A stretch of DNA of 64,000 bases from Asticcacaulis sp. AC466 (GTDB lineage: Bacteria; Pseudomonadota; Alphaproteobacteria; Caulobacterales; Caulobacteraceae). The DNA lies in assembly GCF_000495815.1 (NCBI RefSeq), contig NZ_AWGE01000013.1, positions 1 to 64,000 on the forward strand, read 5' to 3'. Below are positions 42,932-51,742 of this stretch, piece by piece. Positions within the stretch are counted from its first letter, which is position 1; the number at the start of each line of letters is the position of its first letter. Under the pieces are notes generated by a model. The model worked only from the letters and a program-made list of their open reading frames with translations. It did no database searches and was not told the origin of the DNA. The position numbers and the translations under genes were made by a program.

Positions 42932-43444
42932 TCACGGCTCATTATTTTGATCGACAAGGTCAGACCAGAAGCGGATGCGGCGCGCGGTATTCGGCAAGGC
43001 TTTATTGGGCTGTTCGCCCAGTTCTCGCGCCACATAGTCGGCCAGGTCGGTGCCGTAGATGATGATGTCCGACTGATAGATCGAGAATACGGGGTTGCCA
43101 ACGCTGTTCGGTTCGGCGGGCAGGTAGCGATGGCCGAAGAGGGGGATCAGTTTCGGCGCGGCGGTGACCAGGGCTTTGAGCGCTTCGGCGCGTTCCTGAG
43201 GTGTGTCGGGCCGTTCGCCCCAGGATGTCGGCCACAGGGCGTTTTGTTCAACGTCGAAGATCAGGCCGTCATAGGGCCAATCCAGCATTCCGCGAAGAGT
43301 GGGATTGTCGGTGCGCCAGTCGTAGGTTTCAAGCCAATGGTCGTTCGACAGATAGGCGATCAGGTCCGGGGGAAAGGTCAGATCGTAGAGGGTCTGAGCG
43401 CGGTCGAGCTCCGTCAGGGTGTAGGCGCGTCGGGGGCTTGTCAT
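42932..43444 (-). CDS. SMI1/KNR4 (SUKH)-like protein
   Basis: The 170-residue protein has the SUKH pattern: FPPDLIAYLSNDHWLETYDW near the N-terminus, APKLIPLFGHRYLPAEP in the middle and VFSIYQSDIIIYGTDLADYVARE late. SUKH proteins are often immunity proteins of polymorphic toxins, but many are housekeeping-like single genes, as this one seems to be. No toxin gene is adjacent. The start follows GGAG. Confidence 0.7.
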   Translation of the reverse strand: MTSPRRAYTLTELDRAQTLYDLTFPPDLIAYLSNDHWLETYDWRTDNPTLRGMLDWPYDGLIFDVEQNALWPTSWGERPDTPQERAEALKALVTAAPKLIPLFGHRYLPAEPNSVGNPVFSIYQSDIIIYGTDLADYVARELGEQPNKALPNTARRIRFWSDLVDQNNEP

Positions 43445-43528
43445 GGGCGGTATCTCCTGGGGGCGCGTGTCGTATGGTCTTTTACAGTCAGCCTTGGAAC
43501 GCCGAATTGCGAAGCGCCTGTCCTGAAG

Positions 43529-44683
43529 TCAGGTTTGGAAGGCAGGGTATTTTGCAAGCGGTTTGCTATCCGGCCAAATTTTTGACAGATGGGCAAGCCA
43601 AGCCGCCATGACGACACCGGACTGCGGAAATAAGCCTGAGCGGTCACAGGCTTTAATTGCGGCCTTGAGGTACCAGAGTATTCGACTGCGTCGGGTTGCT
43701 GTGCCCCAGATATTGTCCTCGTCCAAAGCTTGATTGAGCATCCAAGTGAGGCTGAATAGCGCCCTTGCGACTGTTACCAAGGTGATTTCCCTCTCAAAAA
43801 TATGGTCGCTCAATGCAACGGGAAATACAGCCGCCAATTCATTTCTGTAGACGCATTCGATTCTCTGCGCGACGTCTTCGGGGATGACACCGGCACACCA
43901 GCAGGATGGGAAGCCGATGCGCCAATATACGGCGTCGAGCAGCATATGGCCGGGGGCGGAAAATTCAAAATCGATGAGCCTGGCGACGCCATTGTCCAAC
44001 AATAGGTTGTCCGGACATCCGTCGGCATGGACGAGAGCGAGCCATTCGCCAGGATTTACCAGACGCGAGCGAATCGTCTGCAAATCATCTTCGGGGAATT
44101 GAAAGCGGGCCAATGCGGGCGGGGGCTGGTCGAGCCAGGTTGCGCCAACCAGATTAGGGGCGATGGACTTGGGAAATGTCGATGCGACGGCGTCGGCGTG
44201 GCGTTGTTGGCAGTTTAGGGTTGCCACATGCAGTTCTGCCATCGCGCGCGCGTACGCCGTCATCGCGGATTCCGCTTCGTCTGCCGTTCCTTCGAGCAGA
44301 GGCTTTACGAGCGATGGCAGGTGAGCGCCAAAATCGCTGAAAACGATCAGGCCGTTCTCGGCGTCGCCGGCGAGCAAGAGCGGACATTCGCCGGGTTCAT
44401 TTCCGCAAAGGATTTGTCTGGCTACCCATTCTTTAGCCAGGCCGGAATCTGCGAAGACGGTCGGCGACGTAGAGCAGAACGAAGTGAGCCGCGTGGTCTT
44501 CACGATAACAGGGCGCGACGTCTGGCCCAGTTGGGCCTGCGCCCTGAGGATCAGGTTGCGGCGGTCCTCCCGGCCGATAGGTTCGATATTCAGCAGTTTG
44601 GCCGGGACGCCGAACGCACGTGTCAGGGCCGCTTCCGCTAGATCCGCCGCGCCGCGTTCGTCGATAGAGCGATAATTGTCCAT
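43529..44683 (-). CDS. APH-fold small-molecule kinase
   Basis: The 384-residue protein has the aminoglycoside-phosphotransferase/choline-kinase fold. A nucleotide-binding lysine lies in RPVIVKTTR, the catalytic loop LVHADGCPDNLLLDNG matches HxDxxxxN, and the metal-binding LIDFEFSAPGHMLLD matches D(F/Y)E. The substrate is unknown; this family phosphorylates amino-sugars, choline or sugars, and chromosomal members need not confer resistance. The ATG at 44683 has AGGAAACGG in front and is preferred over ATG 44737 and the long frame that starts further upstream. Confidence 0.75.
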   Translation of the reverse strand: MDNYRSIDERGAADLAEAALTRAFGVPAKLLNIEPIGREDRRNLILRAQAQLGQTSRPVIVKTTRLTSFCSTSPTVFADSGLAKEWVARQILCGNEPGECPLLLAGDAENGLIVFSDFGAHLPSLVKPLLEGTADEAESAMTAYARAMAELHVATLNCQQRHADAVASTFPKSIAPNLVGATWLDQPPPALARFQFPEDDLQTIRSRLVNPGEWLALVHADGCPDNLLLDNGVARLIDFEFSAPGHMLLDAVYWRIGFPSCWCAGVIPEDVAQRIECVYRNELAAVFPVALSDHIFEREITLVTVARALFSLTWMLNQALDEDNIWGTATRRSRILWYLKAAIKACDRSGLFPQSGVVMAAWLAHLSKIWPDSKPLAKYPAFQT

Positions 44684-44854
44684 CCGTTTCCTGACTGCTT
44701 GGTCATGGTCGCCGAGGAGGCGCGCAATTGATCGCATGGCATTGGCTGACGCGAAAGAGCCTTGGTGTGCAAAATGGGGCGATTTGATTGCGGCCTCCTG
44801 AGGCGGGTCTGCGTGCGGCGCTTCACACGGAAAGAGGGAGGCGGGGTGCTGCCT

Positions 44855-44925
44855 TAAGGCCCCCACCACCAACGCGCTGAAGCGCGTCGGTCCCCCGCCC
44901 CGCAGGTGGGGCGGTATAGGGGGAT
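44855..44925. repeat. REP-like GC-rich intergenic repeat, copy 2
   Basis: cccccaccaccaacgcgctg, a hairpin over acgcgctgaagcgcgt, then cccgcaggtggggcggta. Same block order as the copy at 4634-4760, but shorter. It lies between the kinase gene and the phage module and may mark the host side of that border. Confidence 0.5.
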
Positions 44926-44942
44926 TGAAAAAAGTTCACGAT

Positions 44943-44980
44943 ACGTTCCATTTTTCGATTGACGGAACGTTCGAAAAATG
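44943..44980. repeat. Interleaved inverted repeats at the phage border
   Basis: Two inverted repeats are interlocked: ACGTTCC (44943-44949) with GGAACGT (44964-44970), and CATTTTTCGA (44949-44958) with TCGAAAAATG (44971-44980). Both are perfect. In RNA the two stems would form a pseudoknot or exclude each other; in DNA they look like paired operators. The stretch lies about 130 bases before the terminase small-subunit gene. Confidence 0.6.
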
Positions 44981-45028
44981 AGACAAATATGCAGGGTCGG
45001 AGATGAGCGCCCACACATTGAAAAGAAC

Positions 45029-45060
45029 AGCCCGCAGCCGTCATTGGCGCGGGCTTTTTT
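45029..45060 (+). terminator. Rho-independent terminator at left edge of the phage module
   Basis: AGCCCGC and GCGGGCT pair across a 13-base loop, followed by TTTTTT. It points in the direction of the phage genes, so it would stop host or upstream transcription before the terminase genes, or act in a regulated readthrough. Confidence 0.8.
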
Positions 45061-45109
45061 ATTACGCTCCAGGCTACCGGCCCACCTGATTTAAATGGAA
45101 CAGTGAACG

Positions 45110-45430
45110 ATGGCCAGGGGCGTAAAGCGAAGCGGCCCTACGCAACGTGATGCGCACCCAGGTGATGTGCGGGCGGGCGATGTGCGGTCGGTCGCTGCGG
45201 GCCATGGCGAGGCGGCGATTGCCACCCTTTACGACATTATGAGCGACGCCGGTCAGACCGCGACGGCGCGGCTGGCAGCGGCCAAGGAATTGCTCGATCG
45301 CGGGCATGGCAAGGCGACGGCGGGCGGTGACGCGTTTGTGGCGCCTGTGGAGGCGCTGTCCGCACCGCTCAGCGACGCCGATGCAGACCGGGTGGCAGCG
45401 CGGATAAAGCAACTGGATGATGAGTTCTGA
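45110..45430 (+). CDS. Phage terminase small subunit-like protein
   Basis: The 106-residue protein is basic at the N-terminus. A helical segment (ATLYDIMSDAGQTATARLAAAKELLDRGHGKA) has the pattern of small-terminase-like proteins that recognise phage DNA, including the GHGKA end. It overlaps the large-subunit gene by 14 bases. The small size and weak similarity leave room for another DNA-binding role, but gene order strongly supports this. Confidence 0.7.
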   Translation: MARGVKRSGPTQRDAHPGDVRAGDVRSVAAGHGEAAIATLYDIMSDAGQTATARLAAAKELLDRGHGKATAGGDAFVAPVEALSAPLSDADADRVAARIKQLDDEF

Positions 45431-46853
45431 CGAGATCGAGACGATTGCTTTGCGGCACAAGCTGGAAAGCGATTTCTACTTCTTCGTCCGCTACGCCTAT
45501 AAACAGACGACCGGCCGGCGGTGGTTGCGCAACTGGCACCATGAGGTGTTGTGCGCGCGGCTGGAGGCGGTGTGGCGCGGCGAGGTCAGGCGGCTGATTA
45601 TCAACATGCCGCCGCGCTATTCGAAGACCGAGATTGTGTGTGTGCTGTTCATCGCCTGGTGTTTGGCCAAGGCGCCGGACTGCGAGTTCATCAATGTCTC
45701 CTATGCCGCCCGCCTGGCCGCCAATAATGGCGCCCGGGCGCGCGACATCGTGGCGGCGGCGTGGTTCCGAACCCTGTGGCCCCGGTGTGGGCTCAAGGCG
45801 GGCGCCGCCGCCCGGGACGATTGGCGCACAACGAGCGGCGGGGTCATCTATTCGACCGGCTCCGACGGCACGATCACCGGTTTTGGTGCGGGTAAGCCGC
45901 GTGACGGGTTTGGCGGGGCGATCCTGATCGACGATCCGCACAAGGCAGACGAGGCGGCGTCCGACACTATTCGCCAGTCGGTCATCGACTGGTTCGGCAA
46001 TACATTGGAAAGTCGGTGCAATACGGCGCAGACGCCGATTGTCGTCATCATGCAGCGCCTGCATCCGGAAGATCTGTCTGGGTTTTTGCTCGGCGGCGGC
46101 AATGGTGAGGATTGGGAGCATATCTGCCTGCCCGCCATCGGGGCCGATGGCCGGGCGTTGTGGCCGGAGAAACATTCGCTGGAGCGGCTCAGCCGCATGA
46201 AGGCGGCCAATCTGCGGGTCTTCACCGCCCAGTATCAGCAGGCGCCGTCTCAGGCGCTGTTGCGCGGGGCGTTGTGGACGCAAGGGCTGATCGATGAGGC
46301 ATGGCGGCGCGGGCGGCTGGCGGCGGAAACACAAGAGTGGGGCCGGGTGGTCGTCGGCGTCGATCCATCCGGCGGCGGGGACGATGTCGGCATTGTCGCG
46401 GTGGCCGAATATGGCGACGGGGCGATTGTGCTGGAAGACGCCACGGTATCGGCCGGCGAAGGGGATACGGCACTGGCGCGGACGCTCCATTGGGCGACGC
46501 GCGTGGCGCAGACCTGCCGTCGGTGGAATGCCGACTGCATTGTCGGGGAACGCAATTTTGGCGGCGATATGGTGGAAGCCACGCTACGGGCGGCGCAGAT
46601 CGAGGATCGCGTCGTCATGGTGACGGCCAGCCGCGGCAAGCATGTGCGGGCCGAGCCGGTCGCCGCCTTTTACGACCAGGGCCGCATGGCGCACCTGGAC
46701 AGATTTACGGAAATGGAAGCCGAAATGAAGCAGACGACGCCGCTGGGTTATCAGGGTGCGGGATCGCCCAACCGCCTGGACGCCCTGGTGTGGGCGATCC
46801 ATGAATTGAAGCTGAGATCGGGCTTCGGCTACGGTATGTTGGAGGTGGTGTGA
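45417..46853 (+). CDS. Phage terminase large subunit
   Basis: The 478-residue packaging motor has an N-terminal ATPase with a Walker A-like loop in INMPPRYSKTEIV and Walker B in GGAILIDDPHKAD. The C-terminal RNase H-like nuclease has acidic residues in VVGVDPSGGGDD, GERNFGGDM and NRLDALVWAIHEL. It cuts concatemeric phage DNA and pumps it into the prohead through the portal encoded next. Start MMSSDE; the second ATG three bases later is equally possible. Confidence 0.92.
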   Translation: MMSSDEIETIALRHKLESDFYFFVRYAYKQTTGRRWLRNWHHEVLCARLEAVWRGEVRRLIINMPPRYSKTEIVCVLFIAWCLAKAPDCEFINVSYAARLAANNGARARDIVAAAWFRTLWPRCGLKAGAAARDDWRTTSGGVIYSTGSDGTITGFGAGKPRDGFGGAILIDDPHKADEAASDTIRQSVIDWFGNTLESRCNTAQTPIVVIMQRLHPEDLSGFLLGGGNGEDWEHICLPAIGADGRALWPEKHSLERLSRMKAANLRVFTAQYQQAPSQALLRGALWTQGLIDEAWRRGRLAAETQEWGRVVVGVDPSGGGDDVGIVAVAEYGDGAIVLEDATVSAGEGDTALARTLHWATRVAQTCRRWNADCIVGERNFGGDMVEATLRAAQIEDRVVMVTASRGKHVRAEPVAAFYDQGRMAHLDRFTEMEAEMKQTTPLGYQGAGSPNRLDALVWAIHELKLRSGFGYGMLEVV

Positions 46854-48187
46854 TGCTGTTTTTTGACCGTCTCATCAATCTGGTTACTGGGCTGGGGCAG
46901 GGCAGCGACAAGGCGGCGGGCAATGTCTTTGGGCTGCGCCGCATCGATGACGCCGAGCTGGCGGCCATGCACCGGTCGGACTGGCTGTCGCGCAAGATCA
47001 TCGACATCGTGCCCAATGACATGACGCGCGAATGGCGCAACTGGCAGGCTGCGCCGGAGCAGATTGCCGCCATCGAGGCGCTGGAAACCGCGCCGGCCAT
47101 CACCTTGCGCGCCAAGGTCAATGAAGCCTTGCGCCGGGCCCGTCTGTTCGGCGGATCGGCGCTGTTTTTGGGGATGCGTGACGGCACGCCCGATCTGCCG
47201 CTTGATGTCGAGCGGGTGGGGGCGGGCGATCTGCTCTACCTGCATGTGCTGAACCGTCAGGACGTGGCGACGGGGGAACTGGATCGCGACGTGACCAGTC
47301 CGTTTTACGGCGAGCCGTCGTTTTACGAGGTACGCGGCGGCAATGGCGTGGCGGTGCGGGTGCATCCATCGCGCATGGTGCGTTTTACCGGCGCGCCGGT
47401 TCTGGATGGGTGCGGTGGCCCGCTGGCCTGGGGCGATTCCGTGCTGCACGCCGCCTATGACGCCATTCAGAATGCGGCGTCGGCCCAAAGCCATATTGCG
47501 TCGCTGATCCCGGAATTGAAGACCGACATCATCTATGTGCCCGGTCTGTCGAAGCATTTGCAAAACGAGGCGACGACCAAGGCGCTGACCGAGCGGTTCA
47601 GCTACGCCAACATGCTCAAGTCCATGTTTCGGTTGACTCTGCTGGAAGGCAATGGCGGCTCGGGCGACAGCGCGCGCGGCGAGAAGTGGGAGCAGAAGCA
47701 GATCAATTTCGCGCAATTGCCGGAATTGATGCAGCAATATCTCCAGATCGCCGCCGGGGCTGCCGATATTCCTGTGACGCGGCTTTTGGGGCAATCACCC
47801 GCCGGGCTGAACAGCACGGGCGATGGCGATATTCGCAACTATTACGACCATATCACCGCGCGTCAGCGGACCGAATTGGCGCCGCGTCTGGGGCGACTGG
47901 ACGAGGTGTTGATCCGATCGGCCACGGGCACGCGCGATCCGGCCATTCATTACACCTGGGCGCCGCTGTGGGGCCTGTCGGAAAGCGAGCGGGCGGACGT
48001 GTTCAAGACGACGGCCGATGCGGCACGGGTTCTGGCCGGATCGGGGGCGGGGACGCCGCCATTGGTGCCGGTGGCGGCCCTGTCGGCGGCGCTGGTCAAC
48101 CGTTTGATCGAGGACGGGGTCTTGCCCGGACTGGAAGCGGCGCTGGCCGACATCAGCCCGGCAGATACGGCCACTCGGGAGACATAA
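46850..48187 (+). CDS. Phage portal protein (DUF1073 family)
   Basis: The 445-residue protein forms the dodecameric ring through which DNA enters the capsid. The family pattern is DWLSRKIIDIVPNDMTREWR near the N-terminus, ARLFGGSALFLGMRDG, and in the C-terminal part IPVTRLLGQSPAGLNSTGDG followed by IRNYYDHI. The family name in some databases (Acb1-like N-terminal) stems from fusions; no extra phosphoesterase domain is present here. The start overlaps the terminase stop (ATGA-type, four bases). Confidence 0.88.
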   Translation: MMLFFDRLINLVTGLGQGSDKAAGNVFGLRRIDDAELAAMHRSDWLSRKIIDIVPNDMTREWRNWQAAPEQIAAIEALETAPAITLRAKVNEALRRARLFGGSALFLGMRDGTPDLPLDVERVGAGDLLYLHVLNRQDVATGELDRDVTSPFYGEPSFYEVRGGNGVAVRVHPSRMVRFTGAPVLDGCGGPLAWGDSVLHAAYDAIQNAASAQSHIASLIPELKTDIIYVPGLSKHLQNEATTKALTERFSYANMLKSMFRLTLLEGNGGSGDSARGEKWEQKQINFAQLPELMQQYLQIAAGAADIPVTRLLGQSPAGLNSTGDGDIRNYYDHITARQRTELAPRLGRLDEVLIRSATGTRDPAIHYTWAPLWGLSESERADVFKTTADAARVLAGSGAGTPPLVPVAALSAALVNRLIEDGVLPGLEAALADISPADTATRET

Positions 48188-48190
48188 GCC

Positions 48191-49291
48191 ATGCAATTTA
48201 CCGATACAGTGACCGTCGCGGGCGCTCGCCGCCGCGACGACGGGGCGCTATTGGCCGAAGCGCGGATCGCGCGCACCGGCATTCAGCTCTACCTCGGGTC
48301 CGAGGTAGGGCGGCCTGAATTCGACCGGGTGCGCGTCTATCGCCCCGGCGCGGAGGTGTTCAGCCGCGAGACCATGGCGTCCGCCGCGCACCGTCCGGTG
48401 ACCAATGATCATCCGCCGGAACTGGTCACGTCCGCCAACTGGAAGACCTATGCGGTGGGCAATACGGCCGATGAGGTGACGGGCGAGGCGGTCTTTATCC
48501 GCGTGCCGCTGATGGTCAGCGATGGCGCGGCGGTGGCCGACATTCAGGCGGGCAAGCGGGAGCTAAGCGCCGGATACACCTGCGATCTCGACTTTACGCC
48601 CGGTGTGACCGAGGCGGGCGAGGCCTATGACGCCATTCAGAAAAACATCCGGCTCAACCACGTCGCCATCGTGCGGCGCGGCCGGGCCGGCAGCCAAGTC
48701 CGCATCGGCGACGGTGCGGCGTCATGGGGCATTGCCCCGATCACAGCAGACGAAAGGACCCCGGATATGCCGGATACTCTGCGTACCGTTATGGTCGATG
48801 GCCAGGCGGTTTCCACGACCGGCCAGGGGGCCGAGGCCATTGAGAGCCTGAAAAGCGCCCTTATGGCGAAAGACGAAGAGATCGGCGCGCTCAAGGCCGG
48901 TCTGACGGCGGCGCGTGAAGCCGCCCACGATCTGCGCGATCTCGATGCCCTGGTCGCTGCGCGAAGCGAACTGGTCGCCGCCGTCCAAGCCATCGATGCG
49001 CGCATCGAGGTCAGCGGTCGCAGCGATGCCGAATTGCGCCGCGCCGCCGTCACCGCCCGCCTGGGCGAGGAGATGACGCGTGACGCCAGCGACGCCGAGG
49101 TGTGCGGCATGTTCAAGGCGATCAGCCGCGCCGCAAAGCCCGCCACGGCCTCAGGCGATCCGTTTGCCGGGGCCGTTCGTGACGGCCTGACCGGTGCGGC
49201 CACGCCCGCCACCGCCTACCGTGCCATGACCGTTCGACTGACGTCGGCGTGGCAGACCCCAAACCTGAATAGCTCGAAGGGAGCCGCCTGA
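48191..49291 (+). CDS. Head maturation protease-like protein (DUF2213)
   Basis: The 366-residue protein has residues 1-170 matching DUF2213, a prohead-protease-like fold. HRPVTNDHPPELVT, KRELSAGYTCDLDF (candidate serine) and NIRLNHVAIVRRGRAGSQVRI are the hallmark blocks. The middle (210-290) is a coiled coil (SLKSALMAKDEEIGALKAG), probably a scaffold that is removed after assembly. Such protease-scaffold fusions precede capsid genes in many phages. It overlaps the next gene by one base. Confidence 0.85.
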   Translation: MQFTDTVTVAGARRRDDGALLAEARIARTGIQLYLGSEVGRPEFDRVRVYRPGAEVFSRETMASAAHRPVTNDHPPELVTSANWKTYAVGNTADEVTGEAVFIRVPLMVSDGAAVADIQAGKRELSAGYTCDLDFTPGVTEAGEAYDAIQKNIRLNHVAIVRRGRAGSQVRIGDGAASWGIAPITADERTPDMPDTLRTVMVDGQAVSTTGQGAEAIESLKSALMAKDEEIGALKAGLTAAREAAHDLRDLDALVAARSELVAAVQAIDARIEVSGRSDAELRRAAVTARLGEEMTRDASDAEVCGMFKAISRAAKPATASGDPFAGAVRDGLTGAATPATAYRAMTVRLTSAWQTPNLNSSKGAA

Positions 49292-49728
49292 TGCCCGCCA
49301 TCCAGTCCACCTATGCCGCCCAGCACGCCCGCTGGGTTGAAGGCCTGGTTCTGACCACGGAACCGAATGTCATTGTCACCCGCATCGCCGAAGACGCCGA
49401 AGGCGTCGGGTTCGGCAAGGTCTGCGTCCAGGGCGACGCCGACAATACGATCACGGATTCGGAGCCGTCGAAGAAGTTCGAAGGCATTGCCGTGCTCGAC
49501 GCCACCCAGCCCAACGGCACCTATGAGCGCTATGCCAGCGTCGCCGTGCTGAAAAAGGGCGTCGTCGCCGTTCAGGCCTCGGTCGCTGTCGCCAAGGGGG
49601 ACGCCGTTTACTTCGTGCCCGCCACGGGCGTGCTGACCAATGTTTCGACCAACAACACCCTCATCCCCAACGCGCAATGGGACACCAGCACCTCCGGTGC
49701 CGGTCTCGCCGCGCTGCGCCTCGCCTAA
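49291..49728 (+). CDS. Phage capsid cement protein (gp24-like)
   Basis: The 145-residue beta-rich protein lies just before the capsid gene. The sequence TYERYASVAVLKKGVVAVQAS, then VAKGDAVYFVPATGVL resembles structural cement/decoration proteins that lock the capsid lattice. Gene order supports this; the sequence match is partial. Confidence 0.72.
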   Translation: MPAIQSTYAAQHARWVEGLVLTTEPNVIVTRIAEDAEGVGFGKVCVQGDADNTITDSEPSKKFEGIAVLDATQPNGTYERYASVAVLKKGVVAVQASVAVAKGDAVYFVPATGVLTNVSTNNTLIPNAQWDTSTSGAGLAALRLA

Positions 49729-49742
49729 GGAGCCGCCTTACC

Positions 49743-50696
49743 ATGCAAAAGCTAAACATCCAGGACGCTCAGCAAGTCGCCATGAGCTTCCTTCTGCGTC
49801 AGGCCGCCCTGATCGAGCCGGAAGTCTACCAGATCAAGTATCAGGACATTCAGTATCCGACGCTGATCCCGGTCGATACGTCGGCGCCGGAATGGATCCA
49901 GTCGGTCACCTACATGTCGATGGACGCGGTTGGCCAGGCGCAGTGGTTCAACGGCAATGCCCAGGACGCGCCACGCATCGAGCTGACGCGTGAAAAGTTC
50001 GAGACCGGCGTGTCCATGGCCGCCATCGGTTATGGCTATACGCTGGAGGAACTGGGCACCGCTCAGATGCTCGGCATGAATCTGGCGGCCGACAAGGCCT
50101 TGGCCGCGCGTCGCGCCGCCGAGGAAAAGATCGATGCCGTGGCCTTTGCCGGTGATGCCCAGAAGGGCTTTTCCGGTCTGGTCAATGCCGCGACGCCGAC
50201 GGCGACCATGGCGCCGGCCGATGGTGCGTCTTCGGCCACCACCTTTGCCAGCAAGACGCCGGATCAGATCCTGCGCGATGTCAACGGCGTGCTGACCGGC
50301 ATTTTCACCGGCACGTTGGGGGCGGAAATCGCCGATACCCTGTTGATGCCCTATGCCGTGCTGCTCGACCTGTCGACGCGCCGCATGGACGCCGTCAACC
50401 AGACGACGGTTCTGGAATGGATCGAGCGCAACAACATCTTCACGCGCACGACCGGCCAGCCCCTGACCCTGCGGGGTGTGTTCGGTTATCTGGATACGGT
50501 GGGCGCGTCGGGCACGAAGCGTCTGGTCGCCTATCGCCGGTCGCCGGAGGTGCTGAAAATGCACCTGCCGATGCCGTTCCAGTTCCTCCAGCCGTGGCAG
50601 ACCGGGCCGATGCGTTTCGACGTGCCGGGCATCTTCCGCGTCGGTGGTGTCGATATCCGCCGTCCGAAGTCGGTCCGTTACCTGGACGGGATCTAG
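49743..50696 (+). CDS. Phage major capsid protein (DUF2184-like)
   Basis: The 317-residue protein is an HK97-fold-type capsid subunit. Blocks include FLLRQAALIEPEVYQIKYQD, SVTYMSMDAVGQAQWFNGNA, AAEEKIDAVAFAGD and late LPMPFQFLQPWQTGPMRFD, close to the DUF2184 capsid family. No N-terminal scaffold arm is present, consistent with the separate coiled-coil scaffold in the protease gene. The ATG at 49743 follows AAGGAG; the longer frame overlaps the cement gene. Confidence 0.88.
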   Translation: MQKLNIQDAQQVAMSFLLRQAALIEPEVYQIKYQDIQYPTLIPVDTSAPEWIQSVTYMSMDAVGQAQWFNGNAQDAPRIELTREKFETGVSMAAIGYGYTLEELGTAQMLGMNLAADKALAARRAAEEKIDAVAFAGDAQKGFSGLVNAATPTATMAPADGASSATTFASKTPDQILRDVNGVLTGIFTGTLGAEIADTLLMPYAVLLDLSTRRMDAVNQTTVLEWIERNNIFTRTTGQPLTLRGVFGYLDTVGASGTKRLVAYRRSPEVLKMHLPMPFQFLQPWQTGPMRFDVPGIFRVGGVDIRRPKSVRYLDGI

Positions 50697-50699
50697 CAC

Positions 50700-50876
50700 A
50701 TGCAGATTACCAATATCCAGAAGGGCGCGCGCGGGCTCAATACGACCACCGGCGCGGTCCTGATCGGGCCGGGCGAAAGCGTGGCCGGTATCGAGCTGAA
50801 CGAGGCCGAACTGGCCATCGCCAAGGCGACGGGCTGGTTCGAATTCGACAGCAAACCCGTAAAGAAGAAGGACTGA
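50700..50876 (+). CDS. Small phage protein between capsid and connector genes
   Basis: The 58-residue product starts at 50700, overlapping nothing and ending four bases before the next gene. It reads MQITNIQKGARGLNTTTGAV, then GESVAGIELNEAELAIAKAT, and ends PVKKKD. Codon bias matches the surrounding phage genes and a start follows the capsid stop closely. Small proteins of this size at this position are common in lambda-like phages (head-tail or decoration accessory); the exact role is unknown. Confidence 0.7.
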   Translation: MQITNIQKGARGLNTTTGAVLIGPGESVAGIELNEAELAIAKATGWFEFDSKPVKKKD

Positions 50877-50880
50877 CACC

Positions 50881-51369
50881 ATGGCAGGGTATGGCAGTGA
50901 CGACGCGTTCCAGGCGTGGCTGAGCGGCAATGGCCATGCCCTGCCGGCCGGTGCGCCCGCCGCGGCGGTGCTGCGGCAACGCGGCAGCGCCTATATCGAT
51001 GCGACCTATGGGCTGCGCTTTCCGGGCCAGCCCGTGGGCGGGTTCGATCAGGACCGCGCCTGGCCCCGCGCCGGGGCGGTTCTGATCAGCGGGGCTTTTG
51101 TGCCGCCGGAGGTGGTGCCCAATGCCGTGGTGCAGGCCAGTTACGCCGCCGCCTTTCAGGAGGCGGTGTCGCCGGGCAGCCTGTCGGTGGTGGGGTCCGT
51201 TGCCGGACGGGTCAAGCGTGAAAAGGTCGAAGGCGCGGTCGAGGTTGAGTACCAGGTCGGCGGCGATATGTCCGCCGCCGGATGGGTTCCGATCCTCACG
51301 GCAGTCGAAGGGCTTTTGGCGCCGTTGCTTGTGCCGGTCGCGCCCATTCCCGGCATAGTGGTGGTGTGA
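50881..51369 (+). CDS. Head-tail connector (DnaT-like ssDNA-binding family)
   Basis: The 162-residue protein has SAYIDATYGLRFPGQPVGGFDQDRAWPRAGAV and PNAVVQASYAAAFQEA, the family pattern labelled DnaT-like ssDNA-binding. The label is misleading: in phage structural operons these are adaptor proteins that sit below the portal. It overlaps the next gene by one base. Confidence 0.75.
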   Translation: MAGYGSDDAFQAWLSGNGHALPAGAPAAAVLRQRGSAYIDATYGLRFPGQPVGGFDQDRAWPRAGAVLISGAFVPPEVVPNAVVQASYAAAFQEAVSPGSLSVVGSVAGRVKREKVEGAVEVEYQVGGDMSAAGWVPILTAVEGLLAPLLVPVAPIPGIVVV

Positions 51370-51740
51370 TGGCGCAATTCGATTATAGCCGGATGCAGGC
51401 GACGGCGGCGCGTTTGCTTGGCCGCTTCGCTCAAGGCGAGGTGGTGTTGCGGCGGGCCGGTGCGCCGGTGGCCGATGCCGCCGCTCCGTGGGTTGCGCCC
51501 ATCGCTACCGAGGCTCAGGCTTGGACGCTTAATGCCACCATCAAGGGCGTCAGCCAGAAATTCATCGATGGCGATCTGGTCACGGCGTCCGATCTGGAGG
51601 TGACGGCGGCGGCATTCGCCGACGCACCCCGGGTCGGTGATGTGTTGATCGTCGATGGTCAGGCGCGCACCGTATTGAGCGTCAGCCGCGTGCCCGCTGC
51701 CGGTCCGGTGGTGGCATGGACCTTCGTGGTGAAAGGATAG
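51369..51740 (+). CDS. Head closure/neck protein
   Basis: The 123-residue beta-rich protein begins MAQFDYSRMQATAARLLGRF and ends VVAWTFVVKG. A core with DGDLVTASDLEV and GDVLIVDGQARTVLSVS resembles head-closure proteins of the Gp16/SPP1-like class that cap the head before tail joining. The start overlaps the previous stop (TGATG). Assignment leans on order. Confidence 0.65.
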   Translation: MAQFDYSRMQATAARLLGRFAQGEVVLRRAGAPVADAAAPWVAPIATEAQAWTLNATIKGVSQKFIDGDLVTASDLEVTAAAFADAPRVGDVLIVDGQARTVLSVSRVPAAGPVVAWTFVVKG

Positions 51741-51742
51741 GC

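Noticed and set aside
46850-48187. Possible anti-CBASS phosphoesterase activity in the portal protein, from two HxT motifs (DHITAR, IHYTWA)
   Set aside because: Both lie in the normal portal C-terminal part; the family label comes from fusions, and no separate 2H phosphoesterase domain is present at 445 residues.
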